This document shows, piece after piece, positions 35,001 to 43,115 of a stretch of DNA of 64,000 nt. Numbering within the stretch: position 1 is the stretch's first letter; each line of letters begins with the position of its first letter. The stretch lies in the NCBI GenBank assembly GCA_049116315.1, contig JAGDZD010000009.1, positions 179,395 through 243,394 of the forward strand, given 5' to 3'. Origin of the DNA: Thalassobius sp049116315. GTDB lineage: Bacteria; Pseudomonadota; Alphaproteobacteria; Rhodobacterales; Rhodobacteraceae. Below the pieces are notes generated by a model. The model searched no databases and was not told the origin of the DNA. It saw only the letters and a list, made by a program, of their open reading frames with translations. Position numbers and translations under genes: made by a program.

Positions 35001-35564
35001 TCACTGAGATTCCATCGGATCAGCCGGGCGCATTGTGGCAATCAACTCGGCAACTTTTAGGCCAAATTTGCGCATTTCGGATTTGTTCATGATGGTGCCG
35101 TCGGCGGTCAGATACATCCAATCCGTTGCCCGCAGCACATGGCCGCCCGCCTCTTTGGGCAGGACGATGTCATAGCTCAACTTGACCGTTGACCCAGACA
35201 CCACCCCCTGTGCGGTGCCCACAAGATCATCTGCGGTGGCGGTAAATGTGTTGTTCGGCCCTAAGGTCAGAAACCATTTGCGGCTTTGGCTGTTGCCATT
35301 GGAATAGGTGAATTCCTCGCTCAAGGTGCCGGTGTCACCGTCCCACTCTCCGACCATCTTGGCGACAAAACTGTTGGTCATCTTACCGTTGGGGCCAAAC
35401 ACCAAACCCTGCGACACAATTTCACCGGACAGATGTTTGGTTAATTCAAACTGAGGGCCAGTGCCGGCGTAATCGGCGGGCGACTGAAATTTGAAGCTGA
35501 AAAGATAAGTTTTGGCCAGCATCGCGATCACAACAACGACAAGGCATAGGCTCAGGAGTTTCAT
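35001..35564 (-). CDS. DUF3833 family protein
   Basis: A 187-residue protein with an N-terminal membrane anchor (MKLLSLCLVVVVIAML) and a beta-rich DUF3833 body (LSGEIVSQGLVFGPNG, EEFTYSNGNSQSRKWFL). Members sit in the cluster with CFA synthase, DUF1365 and ChrR in many proteobacteria, probably at the cell envelope; the lipidation cysteine is at position 7 but lacks a standard lipobox. Start 35564 forms a 4-base overlap (ATGA) with the stop of the MFS gene. It is last in the operon. Role unknown; lipid-linked stress repair is inferred from context. Confidence 0.84.
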   Translation of the reverse strand: MKLLSLCLVVVVIAMLAKTYLFSFKFQSPADYAGTGPQFELTKHLSGEIVSQGLVFGPNGKMTNSFVAKMVGEWDGDTGTLSEEFTYSNGNSQSRKWFLTLGPNNTFTATADDLVGTAQGVVSGSTVKLSYDIVLPKEAGGHVLRATDWMYLTADGTIMNKSEMRKFGLKVAELIATMRPADPMESQ

Positions 35565-36787
35565 AGCGTTGAACTTTCTGTAGGAAGCAGCATGGCACAG
35601 CCAAAAGCTGAGATTTTCAAGAAACAAGGAAGCACGGCATAGGCCCAGACAAGGGTCTGCACAGCCTCAGGAGAGTTGTCGGCATTGGGTTGAAACCCAC
35701 TTTGCTCGAGCAGAGGCAAGGCGATGGCGGCGGTCAGGGCCAGCGCCAATTTTCCAGCAAAGGTCCAAAGGCCAAAGGCGCTCGACGCGTTCAACCCAGC
35801 TTTGGTCAACGCAATGCTGAACATTGCAGGCAGCAATGTCATATCCGCGCCCAGCGCTGCGCCAGAGGCAATGCAGATCACCGCAAAAAGCACAGCGTCC
35901 CCCGGCCCAAGCAGGCTTGCCCCAGCAAAACTGCAAATCGCCAGTGGCATTGCAATCAGCAGCGTAGGTTTGGCGCCAATCCTATGGCTCAGCCCCGTCC
36001 AGAACGGGACACTGACCCCCGCCGCCAGAAAGAACAGCACCAGCAAAGGACCGGCCATGTTCGGCAGGTCCAAGTGATCCTGCACAAAAAACAAGAATAG
36101 CGTCGAAGTCAGAGCAACTGGCAAGCTGTTCAAAACGGCCAAACCAAGCAGTCGAAATGCCCCAGCCTGGGCAAACCCGGCAATGGACAAGGGCTGCCCT
36201 GTCACAGCCGGGCGCCGCCACATTGGGGCGCTGATCACACCCGCCCCAATCGCAACGGCCCCCAAGGTATACCCAAACATCGCATAGCCCTGCCCGCTTG
36301 CCCCCAATGCAACAAATACCGCAGGCGCGATGGCGGCCAAGATCACCCCGCCCAGCATTCCAGCTTCGCGATACGCGGCCAGCGTCAACAGATCATCACG
36401 CGACGCACTCTGTGCTAAGGTGGCACTGCGCCCATAAAGCAGGATCATTCCAAGGCTATAGGCCGTAAACAGCAGCGCCAACACCAGCACCAATTTGACG
36501 ATGCTGTCGCCCCCCGCCTCTAGTGTGAAAAGCAAAGGAAACCCAAGCGCCAAGCCTGCAACGGCGAACCATGCAAAGAGAGCTTGCGCCCCGGGCCAGC
36601 GATCAACGGCCCAGCCAATCACCGGATCTTGGATCAAATCCAACAATCGGATTGCCAGCAATATCCCCCCCAAAGCCCCAAGACCAATCCCAAGATTGAC
36701 CGAGGCGAATTGCGGCAAGTGGATATAAAGCGGCGTGCCCGCCGCCGCCAGCATTGCAGCATAGAGGCTGACACGGGGATAGGTCAT
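35561..36787 (-). CDS. MFS transporter of the GPH/LacY-like sugar:cation type in the lipid stress operon
   Basis: A 408-residue membrane protein with about 12 TM segments. The RLLDLIQDPVIGWAVDRW motif is the GPH-family signature. Homologues occur next to CFA synthase and DUF3833 genes rather than sugar genes, so the substrate is probably not a sugar; lipid or lipid precursor handling is speculation. It is coupled to the DUF3833 gene and follows the CFA synthase gene after 210 bases. That gap contains a 14-base palindrome (36866-36879) and no recognisable gene. Confidence 0.85.
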   Translation of the reverse strand: MTYPRVSLYAAMLAAAGTPLYIHLPQFASVNLGIGLGALGGILLAIRLLDLIQDPVIGWAVDRWPGAQALFAWFAVAGLALGFPLLFTLEAGGDSIVKLVLVLALLFTAYSLGMILLYGRSATLAQSASRDDLLTLAAYREAGMLGGVILAAIAPAVFVALGASGQGYAMFGYTLGAVAIGAGVISAPMWRRPAVTGQPLSIAGFAQAGAFRLLGLAVLNSLPVALTSTLFLFFVQDHLDLPNMAGPLLVLFFLAAGVSVPFWTGLSHRIGAKPTLLIAMPLAICSFAGASLLGPGDAVLFAVICIASGAALGADMTLLPAMFSIALTKAGLNASSAFGLWTFAGKLALALTAAIALPLLEQSGFQPNADNSPEAVQTLVWAYAVLPCFLKISAFGCAMLLPTESSTL

Positions 36788-36997
36788 CGCGCCACCACCC
36801 CTGTTTGAATGGGATCACCACTGCGCACCAAACCAATGACTGCAGACCCCTGTGCCCGGCTTTGATCACCCGCGGGTGAGCGACGGCCCAAGGGCGTGAC
36901 GGCCCGGCCCGCGTTTGAGACCAGCCCACTTGCCCACATCGCGCGTCTGGTTAGGCGCAGATATACTGGCAGCACTGGGGCCACAGGGGCGGCACAC

Positions 36998-38155
36998 TTA
37001 TGCATGGGCCAGCTCAACCTGCACCACATTTGTATGGCCAACCGCAAAAGATGCCGCGCAAATCTCAAGGTAATACTGCCAGTTGCGAAAGAATGCCTCG
37101 CCGTAGCCCTGTTCCAAAATTTTGCGCTTTTGTTCAGCCAATCGGCGCGCCCAAATCCGACAGGTCTTGGCGTAATCCTGCCCAAAACCATAAGAGTTCT
37201 GGACGCTCAGTCCGGCGCTCTTTGCCTGATCCACAATCACTTGATCTGACAACAACATTCCACCGGGAAACACGTATTGGCGGATGTAATCAGACGAGCC
37301 GCGGTAGGTTTCAAAGGCGGCGTCCTGCACTGTGATCGCCTGCAACATTATGCGCCCTCCCTCAGCCAAGCTGCGTTTCAACGTCGCAAAATAGCTGGGC
37401 CAATACCGTTCACCCACCGCCTCGATCATTTCGATGGAGACGATATTGTCGAATTGCCCCTGAATGTCGCGATAATCGCGCAGCTGAATATCCGCCCGTC
37501 CATCCAAGCGACAATCGGCATAGCTGTGCTGATTACGCGAAATGGTCACCGCAGTCACGTCACGCCCTTCGGTGCTGGCATGTTCCGCAAAACCGCCCCA
37601 ACCACAGCCAATTTCCAGCACCCGCTCTCCTTGGCCAAGGCGTGACAAAATTCGCGCATTTTTTCGGGTTTGCGCCTGAGCTAAATCATCGCCGTCACTG
37701 CCAAAAATCCCGGAGGAATAGGTCATGCCTTCGTCCAGCCAAAGCTGATAGAACTCGTTGCCGACGTCGTAATGCGCACTGATGTTCTTACGAGATCCGC
37801 GTTTGGAATTGGCGCGCACCACCGTGTCAACAAGCCGGAACTTTGCCCGGTTTAACGGGTTGGCGTGGTCATAACCGCCAAGTTGATCACGGTTCAACAT
37901 GGCCACAGCCATCAGACTTTCGATCGACTCGGTCTCCCACAGCCCTTGAACATAGCCTTCACCAAGCCCAACCTGACCATGTGCGGCCATCGCCGTCACC
38001 GCTCCCCAATCGTTCAGGCGCATATCCGCTTCGGGACCATCGGTGCCAAACTGATAGCGCGCACCATCCGGAGTGCGCAGCGTCAAGCGCCCGCTATGCA
38101 GTTTCTCGCAGGTTTCCAGAAATTGCGACTTCAGTGCTTTGTTGGTCAAGGTCAT
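36998..38155 (-). CDS. cyclopropane-fatty-acid synthase family methyltransferase
   Basis: A 385-residue SAM-dependent enzyme: SAM motif VLEIGCGWGGFAEHA, the MTYSSGIFG substrate segment, and IVSIEMIEAVGERYWP, carrying the catalytic bicarbonate-site glutamate. The family methylates unsaturated phospholipid acyl chains. In Rhodobacter sphaeroides related enzymes of the RpoE (sigma-E) regulon are implicated in the singlet oxygen response and furan fatty acid formation. Start 38155 (MTLTNKALKS) has AAGGA eight bases upstream and lies 62 bases inside the 3' end of the FAD oxidoreductase gene, an unusually long overlap. Confidence 0.9.
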   Translation of the reverse strand: MTLTNKALKSQFLETCEKLHSGRLTLRTPDGARYQFGTDGPEADMRLNDWGAVTAMAAHGQVGLGEGYVQGLWETESIESLMAVAMLNRDQLGGYDHANPLNRAKFRLVDTVVRANSKRGSRKNISAHYDVGNEFYQLWLDEGMTYSSGIFGSDGDDLAQAQTRKNARILSRLGQGERVLEIGCGWGGFAEHASTEGRDVTAVTISRNQHSYADCRLDGRADIQLRDYRDIQGQFDNIVSIEMIEAVGERYWPSYFATLKRSLAEGGRIMLQAITVQDAAFETYRGSSDYIRQYVFPGGMLLSDQVIVDQAKSAGLSVQNSYGFGQDYAKTCRIWARRLAEQKRKILEQGYGEAFFRNWQYYLEICAASFAVGHTNVVQVELAHA

Positions 38156-39443
38156 GTTGGGTTCCTTTGGTCGCATAGGCGGTTGCTGAATTCAAAGAGC
38201 GGACAATCCGCAAGGCACTGGCAATGCCATCTTCGTGAAAGCCGTGACGGTTATAGGCCCCGGCAAACCACGTGTTGTTGCGGCCCTGCATGGCGCGAAT
38301 TTGGTTTTGTGCTGTCAGGGCTGCGCTGTCGAAAATCGGATGAGAGAAGGTGACGCTGTCATAAACCTTGTCTGCTGCAATCGGCTGAGACGGGTTCAAT
38401 GTCACAAACAAAGGATCGTCCTGCGGAATGTTTTGCAGCCGGTTCATCCAATAGGTAATGCCGACGCCTTTGTCTTGGGATCGGTAGGCCCAGCTTGACC
38501 AACACCCTTTGCGTTTGGGCATTTGACCCTCGTCACAATGCAGTACAGCGGTGTTGGGTTGATAGCGGATGGCCCCAAGGGCTGCGGCCTCTTGCTCCGT
38601 GGCGGCCTCCCCTAAAATCGCAAGAGCTTGGTCAGAATGACAGGCCAGGATGATCTCGTCGAAGTCTTGAGGCGCCACCCCTTGCGCATGAAGGCGGCCG
38701 CCAGAGGCATGGCGCTCGATCTGATTGACCGGCGCTGCAAGATGAATGTGGCACCCCCGCCCCAACAGCGCATTTTCCAAGCGCCGGACATATTCAATGC
38801 TGCCCCCTTTGACGGTCCACCATTGGTGTTGCCCCGTTCCAGCAAGCAAGGCGTGATTGCGAAAGAAAGAAATCAGTGATTTTGCGGGGAAAGCGTCAAT
38901 GTCCCGCGTGGGTGTCGACCAGATGGCGGCGCACATCGGCAACAGATACTTATCGCGAAACCAAGACCCCAGCCCCAGTTTGGTGACCAACTCGCCGATG
39001 GTCATGTTATCATCGGTGGCTGCGGCCTCGGCCTGCTTGCCAAACCGCACGATGTCCCAAACCATCTTATAGAACTGCGGCCGAACAAGGTTGCGTTTCT
39101 GAGCCGCGATCGCCTTGAGACTGTTGAGACCATATTCGACACGCCCACCATCAAGGCTGGCACAAAAACTCATCTCGCTTTTGATCACTGGCACATTGAG
39201 GTCACGAAACAGCTGCGTGAGAAACGGGTACGTGGCGTAGTTGAAAACAATAAAGCCTGTGTCGACAGGTTGATCCCCACGCCGCCCAGCCACCACGGTG
39301 CGCGCATGCCCCCCAAGGCGAGGCGCCGCCTCGTAAAGTGTGACGTCATGATTTGGCGACAGGTAATACGCCGCCGCCATTCCAGAGATGCCACCTCCGA
39401 CGATGGCAATCTTACGGCGTGGTCCACGAATTTGATCGAGCAT
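38094..39443 (-). CDS. FAD-dependent amine-oxidase-like oxidoreductase
   Basis: A 449-residue flavoprotein with the N-terminal dinucleotide motif KIAIVGGGISGMAAAYYL, then the FAD clamp VTLYEAAPRLGGHARTV and a C-terminal FAD contact (WFAGAYNRHGFHEDG). It belongs to the NAD(P)-binding Rossmann/amine-oxidase group always found beside DUF1365 and CFA-type genes. In R. sphaeroides such genes take part in modifying membrane acyl chains after singlet oxygen. GAGGGACTT precedes the ATG, and a sigma-E-type promoter (39475-39502) lies 32 bases before it. It is first in the operon oxidoreductase-CFA-MFS-DUF3833. Confidence 0.9.
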   Translation of the reverse strand: MLDQIRGPRRKIAIVGGGISGMAAAYYLSPNHDVTLYEAAPRLGGHARTVVAGRRGDQPVDTGFIVFNYATYPFLTQLFRDLNVPVIKSEMSFCASLDGGRVEYGLNSLKAIAAQKRNLVRPQFYKMVWDIVRFGKQAEAAATDDNMTIGELVTKLGLGSWFRDKYLLPMCAAIWSTPTRDIDAFPAKSLISFFRNHALLAGTGQHQWWTVKGGSIEYVRRLENALLGRGCHIHLAAPVNQIERHASGGRLHAQGVAPQDFDEIILACHSDQALAILGEAATEQEAAALGAIRYQPNTAVLHCDEGQMPKRKGCWSSWAYRSQDKGVGITYWMNRLQNIPQDDPLFVTLNPSQPIAADKVYDSVTFSHPIFDSAALTAQNQIRAMQGRNNTWFAGAYNRHGFHEDGIASALRIVRSLNSATAYATKGTQHDLDQQSTEVAISGNLRETA

Positions 39444-39474
39444 AAGTCCCTCACGTTTCCCTTGGTTTGAAAGA

Positions 39475-39502
39475 GATACGGAGCCGGACCACCACTAGAT
39501 CA
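39475..39502 (-). promoter_or_regulatory. candidate RpoE (sigma-E) promoter for the FAD oxidoreductase operon
   Basis: Minus-strand TGATCT (39502-39497), 16 bases, CGTATC (39480-39475). It matches TGATC-N16-CGTA seen at three other sites in this cluster, and the spacing is identical in all. Confidence 0.8.
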
Positions 39503-39532
39503 CAGTTATTTTGAAAAACATTCGCCAGACAG

Positions 39533-39560
39533 TGATCCGTTCGCCCCCCCCAGACGTAAA
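39533..39560 (+). promoter_or_regulatory. candidate RpoE (sigma-E) promoter for the DUF1365-SDR operon
   Basis: TGATCC (39533-39538), 16 bases including an eight-base C run, then CGTAAA (39555-39560). The ATG of the DUF1365 gene starts only seven bases after the -10, so the transcript may be leaderless. It is divergent from the site at 39475-39502. Confidence 0.8.
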
Positions 39561-39566
39561 ACCGGT

Positions 39567-40352
39567 ATGATTGAAATGATCCAAGCTCAAACCTTCCACA
39601 GCCGCAAAGGGGGTATCAAAAATGCCTTCCGCTATGGCGTCGACTACGTCCTTACCGATTTGCAGTCGACCCCGCCGCCCTTGCTGTCGCGCAACCGCTT
39701 CAACCTGTTTTCGATCCATGATCGGCATCACGGTGGGCTGCGCGGCCATAGTGAGGGTCTGGCGTGGTTTCGCCGCGCACTGAGCGCACGTGGATTTCCG
39801 GTAGACCGCGCGCAGCTGTTGTTGCTGACCCAACCCAGCTTTTTGTGGTTTCACTTCAACCCTGTCAGCTTTTGGATCGCGACCATTGATGGGACACCGC
39901 GTGCTTTCATCGCCGAGGTGAACAACACATTTGGACACCGTCATTGCTATTTTTGCGCTCATGACGATTTTGCCCCGATCACCCGTGCAGACACATTAGA
40001 AGCGCAAAAAGTGATGCATGTCTCGCCGTTTCAAGAAGTTGCCGGGCGCTATCGATTTAACTTCGACATGAGTCCGCAGGCGTTCAACATCCGCATTCAC
40101 TATGAGAATGGGGATAACGGGGTTTTGGCCACGCTGAATGGCCTACGTGCGCCTGCGCGCACAGGCGCGTTGGTGCGGGCCGCTGTGCGTCGCCCGTTTG
40201 GGGCGTTGCGCGTTGTCGCGTTGATTTACTGGCAAGCGCTAAAGCTTTGGATCAAACGCGCCCCGTTTCTGCGCAAACCGGCGCCTCCGGCCCATCACAT
40301 CTCAGAGTGCGCGCAGCCCGAGACCCCCGCCACCCCACGGACGGGCACATGA
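39567..40352 (+). CDS. DUF1365 domain protein
   Basis: A 261-residue protein of the DUF1365 family with the marker segment LTQPSFLWFHFNPVSFW and the early basic stretch HSRKGGIKNAFRYGVDYVL. DUF1365 proteins always accompany the FAD oxidoreductase and CFA-type methyltransferase and are thought to act in membrane fatty acid modification; no activity is proven here. ATG codons at 39567 and 39576 are both possible. The predicted transcription start is at about the first ATG, so leaderless translation is likely. Its stop overlaps the SDR start (ATGA). Confidence 0.87.
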   Translation: MIEMIQAQTFHSRKGGIKNAFRYGVDYVLTDLQSTPPPLLSRNRFNLFSIHDRHHGGLRGHSEGLAWFRRALSARGFPVDRAQLLLLTQPSFLWFHFNPVSFWIATIDGTPRAFIAEVNNTFGHRHCYFCAHDDFAPITRADTLEAQKVMHVSPFQEVAGRYRFNFDMSPQAFNIRIHYENGDNGVLATLNGLRAPARTGALVRAAVRRPFGALRVVALIYWQALKLWIKRAPFLRKPAPPAHHISECAQPETPATPRTGT

Positions 40353-41074
40353 GCCATTTTGCTGGCAAAACCTATTGGCTGATCGGTGCAAGCGAAGGGC
40401 TTGGCCGCGAGATTGCCATCGCATTAGACCAACACGGGGCCACTTTGGTTCTTTCTGCCCGCTCCCAACAACGCTTGCAGGACTTGGCCAGCGGGCTCAG
40501 CAATGCGCGCGTTGTGCCGATGGATGTGACAGATCCACGCTCGGTTCAGGCCGCCGCGCAGGGTCTGGGGCCCATCGATGGCGTCATCTATAATGCAGGG
40601 GCCTATGACCCCATGCCAACGCAGGACTGGGACAGTGACAAAGCGCTCAGGATGATGGAGGTCAACATCAACGGGGCGCTTCGCGTATTTGGCCATGTTG
40701 TTCCGGAATTCGTCGCGCAGAAACGTGGCGACATCACCCTAATCGGGTCACTGGCGGGGTATCATGGGCTGCCGGCGGCAGTTGGCTATGGCGCCAGCAA
40801 GGCCGCGCTGATCAGCCTGGCCGAAACCATGCGCCACGATCTGAGATCCAGCGGCGTGATCGTTCGTCTGATCAATCCCGGCTTTATCAAAACGCGGCTA
40901 ACCGAGAAAAACAGCTTTGCCATGCCCCAGCTGATGTCCCCACAGAAAGCGGCCGATGTGGTGGTCAAAGCGCTGCGCTCAACGCGGTTTCGAACTGATT
41001 TTCCACGGCCTTTTTCATGGGTCATCAAGGCGTTGACCATCTTGCCTGATTGGCTTCTTTACCGGTTCAAGTAG
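40349..41074 (+). CDS. short-chain dehydrogenase/reductase in the lipid stress cluster
   Basis: A 241-residue classical SDR: cofactor motif GASEGLGREIA (residues 12-22), NAGAY in place of NNAG, the catalytic Ser in LIGSLAGY, and YGASK (YxxxK). SDR genes sit in the RpoE-ChrR cluster of Rhodobacter and relatives. The start at 40349 overlaps the DUF1365 stop by four bases, so both are one operon under the promoter at 39533. A hairpin (41079-41104) follows at once. Substrate unknown. Confidence 0.9.
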   Translation: MSHFAGKTYWLIGASEGLGREIAIALDQHGATLVLSARSQQRLQDLASGLSNARVVPMDVTDPRSVQAAAQGLGPIDGVIYNAGAYDPMPTQDWDSDKALRMMEVNINGALRVFGHVVPEFVAQKRGDITLIGSLAGYHGLPAAVGYGASKAALISLAETMRHDLRSSGVIVRLINPGFIKTRLTEKNSFAMPQLMSPQKAADVVVKALRSTRFRTDFPRPFSWVIKALTILPDWLLYRFK

Positions 41075-41078
41075 AATG

Positions 41079-41104
41079 TGGTCCCTCGCAAAGCAGAGGG
41101 ACCA
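41079..41104. terminator. convergent terminator between SDR and FAS1 genes
   Basis: TGGTCCCTC and GAGGGACCA form 9-base perfect arms with an 8-base loop, four bases after the SDR stop codon and 14 bases from the end of the opposing FAS1 gene. Confidence 0.7.
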
Positions 41105-41117
41105 ATCCAGTATTCGC

Positions 41118-41633
41118 TTAATGGCAGCCGGGGCGCGTGCCCGGCAACAGCACCTTATCGATCACATGAATGACGCCGTTGTCTGCCTGAATGTCGGCCA
41201 CAACCACCGTGGCCATCGCGCCCGTTCCGTCGGCGATTTTAACGCCATCTGTGCCAGCGGTGATGCACAGCCGCTCTGAGGCCAGCATGGGTTTGAAATA
41301 GTTCGACCCGGTTGGGATCATATCCGCCGACAATTTGCGATCATCAACGTGATACAACAAGATGTCGGTCAGCTGCGCCTTGTTCACGGGCTTTAGCAGG
41401 GTTTCGACGGTGCCCTCGGGCAAGGCTGCAAAGGCGTCGTTCAGGGGCGCATAGACCGTGAACGGCCCCGGGCCAGACAGTGCCTCTGCCAACCCCGCAG
41501 CCCCCACAGCGGCAACGAGCGTTGAAAACCGCTCGTCCCCGGCGGCGATTTCAACAATTGTGTTCGCCTGAGCGGCGCTGCTGCTTGTGGCGATCGCGAG
41601 AGCGGCCAAAGCCATTTTGAAGGGTGTTTTCAT
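41118..41633 (-). CDS. secreted fasciclin (FAS1) domain protein
   Basis: A 171-residue protein with a signal peptide (1-25, ending SAAQA) and one FAS1 domain. The conserved blocks are FTVYAPLNDAFAALP (H1 region) and GVIHVIDKVLLP (H2 region, YH/VIHVID). FAS1 domains mediate adhesion or bind ligands outside the cell. Start 41633 (MKTPFKMALAAL) has GGAG upstream. Its promoter carries GATCC-N16-CGTATC (41691-41718), so it appears to be a member of the ChrR-controlled regulon, a link that gives the protein a likely oxidative-stress role in the envelope. Confidence 0.88.
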   Translation of the reverse strand: MKTPFKMALAALAIATSSSAAQANTIVEIAAGDERFSTLVAAVGAAGLAEALSGPGPFTVYAPLNDAFAALPEGTVETLLKPVNKAQLTDILLYHVDDRKLSADMIPTGSNYFKPMLASERLCITAGTDGVKIADGTGAMATVVVADIQADNGVIHVIDKVLLPGTRPGCH

Positions 41634-41690
41634 GTTCTCATCTCCAGGTGTTTTGGGCCAAGCGCCCGTCTCATTTGGTGTCGTATTAAG

Positions 41691-41718
41691 GATACGCAGC
41701 AGCGCCAAAATTGGATCT
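41691..41718 (-). promoter_or_regulatory. candidate RpoE (sigma-E) promoter for the FAS1 gene
   Basis: Minus-strand AGATCC (41718-41713), 16 bases, CGTATC (41696-41691). Only the first two bases of the -35 differ from TGATCC, and the -10 is identical to that of the FAD oxidoreductase operon. It lies 58 bases before the start codon. Confidence 0.7.
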
Positions 41719-41765
41719 CTCGCTCACAAAAACGTCACCAAAACGTTATAACCCCTTGAAAACAA

Positions 41766-41792
41766 AGAACCCGCACGAGAGGTGCGGGTTCT
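41766..41792 (-). terminator. intrinsic terminator of rpoE-chrR
   Basis: AGAACCCGCAC and its complement form perfect 11-base arms around a 5-base loop. On the minus strand TTGTTTTC follows. It lies 25 bases past the chrR stop codon. Confidence 0.85.
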
Positions 41793-41816
41793 GAAGAGTT
41801 TTGAATGGTACTGGAT

Positions 41817-42452
41817 TTAGATCCGAAACAATGGCTGCAAGAGACGTGGGATCAATGCGTTAAAGCGCAAGGGCGCATCCGTCGCAGCCAGACATATACA
41901 AGGGTCTCCTGCATCTGCGACCGGCGTATGTTCGAGGTCCTGATCGCCAATCTCGACGTCACCAACCCCAAAACGCCCAGTGTCATCGCTGAAACTGCCC
42001 TGCAGCACCAAAGTCAACTCAAGCCCGTTGTGGCTGTGATCGGGCACAGCTTGTCCTGCCGGAATATACAGCAACCGTGTTGAGCCAGCCGCGCTTTCGT
42101 TCAGTATGCTCTGCTTGACCCCCATGCCGAGTTTACGCCAGCGGATTTGGCGGCCCTGCAACTCTTCCATGATTGGGCCGGGGTAAATGCCTTTGCGCTC
42201 AAACACAGGATCACGCGGCGCTGGTTCGTCCAGCAGATCCATCAACGAGGCTTTCATGCCCCCCGAAACATCCACGTGATCCGCGCTTTCCAGCAGCGCA
42301 CCGCCCACGGCTTGATGCGCGCCCAGCGCAGCCCGGCACTCAGAACAAAGTGACAGATGGCTGGCGACAACCACAGCAAAGGGATGCGGAAGATTGCCCG
42401 AGGCATAGGCCGCGATCATACTGTCGGGGATGTGGTGTGTGATTGCAGACAT
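41817..42452 (-). CDS. chrR: ChrR family anti-sigma factor
   Basis: A 211-residue zinc-binding anti-sigma factor. The N-terminal anti-sigma domain shows His6/His7, His32 and the C-x2-C pair (HLSLCSECRAAL) that bind structural zinc. The C-terminal cupin has the metal ligands in PDHSHNGLELTLVLQG and DLEHTP. In R. sphaeroides ChrR holds RpoE inactive until singlet oxygen triggers its release and proteolysis; the cupin is needed for the response. The start overlaps the rpoE stop by one base (TGATG), so both are made together. A terminator follows. Confidence 0.94.
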   Translation of the reverse strand: MSAITHHIPDSMIAAYASGNLPHPFAVVVASHLSLCSECRAALGAHQAVGGALLESADHVDVSGGMKASLMDLLDEPAPRDPVFERKGIYPGPIMEELQGRQIRWRKLGMGVKQSILNESAAGSTRLLYIPAGQAVPDHSHNGLELTLVLQGSFSDDTGRFGVGDVEIGDQDLEHTPVADAGDPCICLAATDAPLRFNALIPRLLQPLFRI

Positions 42453-43009
42453 CAGCGCAATCCTCTCAATTCTTTTCGCAATCGCGTCAATCCCAAACGG
42501 ATACGCGATTTCACAGTCCCAAGCGGCAGGCCGGTTTGCTGGCTGATTTCCTGATGGGACAGATCGCCCATATAGGCCTTTTCAATCATGTCCCGCTGGT
42601 CCGGTTGCAATTGGCCGAGGGCCGTTTTCAGCTGCGCCGCCTCTTGATCAACAGCCAAAATCTGGCTGGCATCGGGTTCCAGATCAGGATCCGCGGCCAG
42701 TTCATCCGGCACGGGTCGACTTTCTTTACGGGCAATGTCGATATGACGGTTACGGGCGATTTGGTAAATCCACGCCGAGGCCTGCGCTTTGTGGGGATCA
42801 AACATCGATGCCTTTCGCCAAACCGTCAGCAAAACATCTTGGACAATCTCTTCGGCCTGCGCAGCACTTGTGCCGTTGCGCATGACAAATCCCTTTAGAC
42901 GCGGGGCAAGAAAATCGAACATCTTGCCAAAGGCCTCTCGGTCTCGATGGTCACGCACGGCCAAAAGCCACACAGTTAGATCAGAAAGCGTTTCTTGCTT
43001 TTCTGGCAC
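42452..43009 (-). CDS. rpoE: RpoE-type ECF sigma factor (ECF11) of the singlet oxygen response
   Basis: Region 2 (LAVRDHRDREAFGKMFDFLAPRL, split by family helices) and region 4 (LGQLQPDQRDMIEKAYMGDLSHQEISQQTG in overlapping parts) match ChrR-paired RpoE. A longer frame opens at 43138, but its first 40 residues are unlike the family and include the promoter. A GTG at 43009 with AAAGG upstream gives 185 residues, close to the known RpoE length, and is preferred. Autoregulation through the promoter at 43088-43115 is inferred. It overlaps chrR by one base. Confidence 0.9.
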   Translation of the reverse strand: MPEKQETLSDLTVWLLAVRDHRDREAFGKMFDFLAPRLKGFVMRNGTSAAQAEEIVQDVLLTVWRKASMFDPHKAQASAWIYQIARNRHIDIARKESRPVPDELAADPDLEPDASQILAVDQEAAQLKTALGQLQPDQRDMIEKAYMGDLSHQEISQQTGLPLGTVKSRIRLGLTRLRKELRGLR

Positions 43010-43087
43010 AGATTGGCCTTTGTTTGGGGCCCTGATTGCGGGGTTAGCCACAGCAGGTTCTAGGATTGCTTGCGTGATCATAGCCGT

Positions 43088-43115
43088 AATACGTTCGACT
43101 TGAACAGACGGATCA
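43088..43115 (-). promoter_or_regulatory. candidate RpoE (sigma-E) promoter before rpoE-chrR
   Basis: Minus-strand TGATCC (43115-43110), 16 bases, CGTATT (43093-43088). It lies 79 bases before the GTG start at 43009, and it would fall inside the coding region if the longer frame from 43138 were used. Same architecture as the sites at 39475, 39533 and 41691. Confidence 0.8.

Noticed and set aside
36784..37191. A 135-codon minus-strand frame between the MFS and CFA synthase genes
   Set aside because: Most of it overlaps the CFA synthase gene in another frame, and the sequence is Arg/Pro-rich without a domain. I looked for a DUF2878 gene, common in such clusters, and did not find it.
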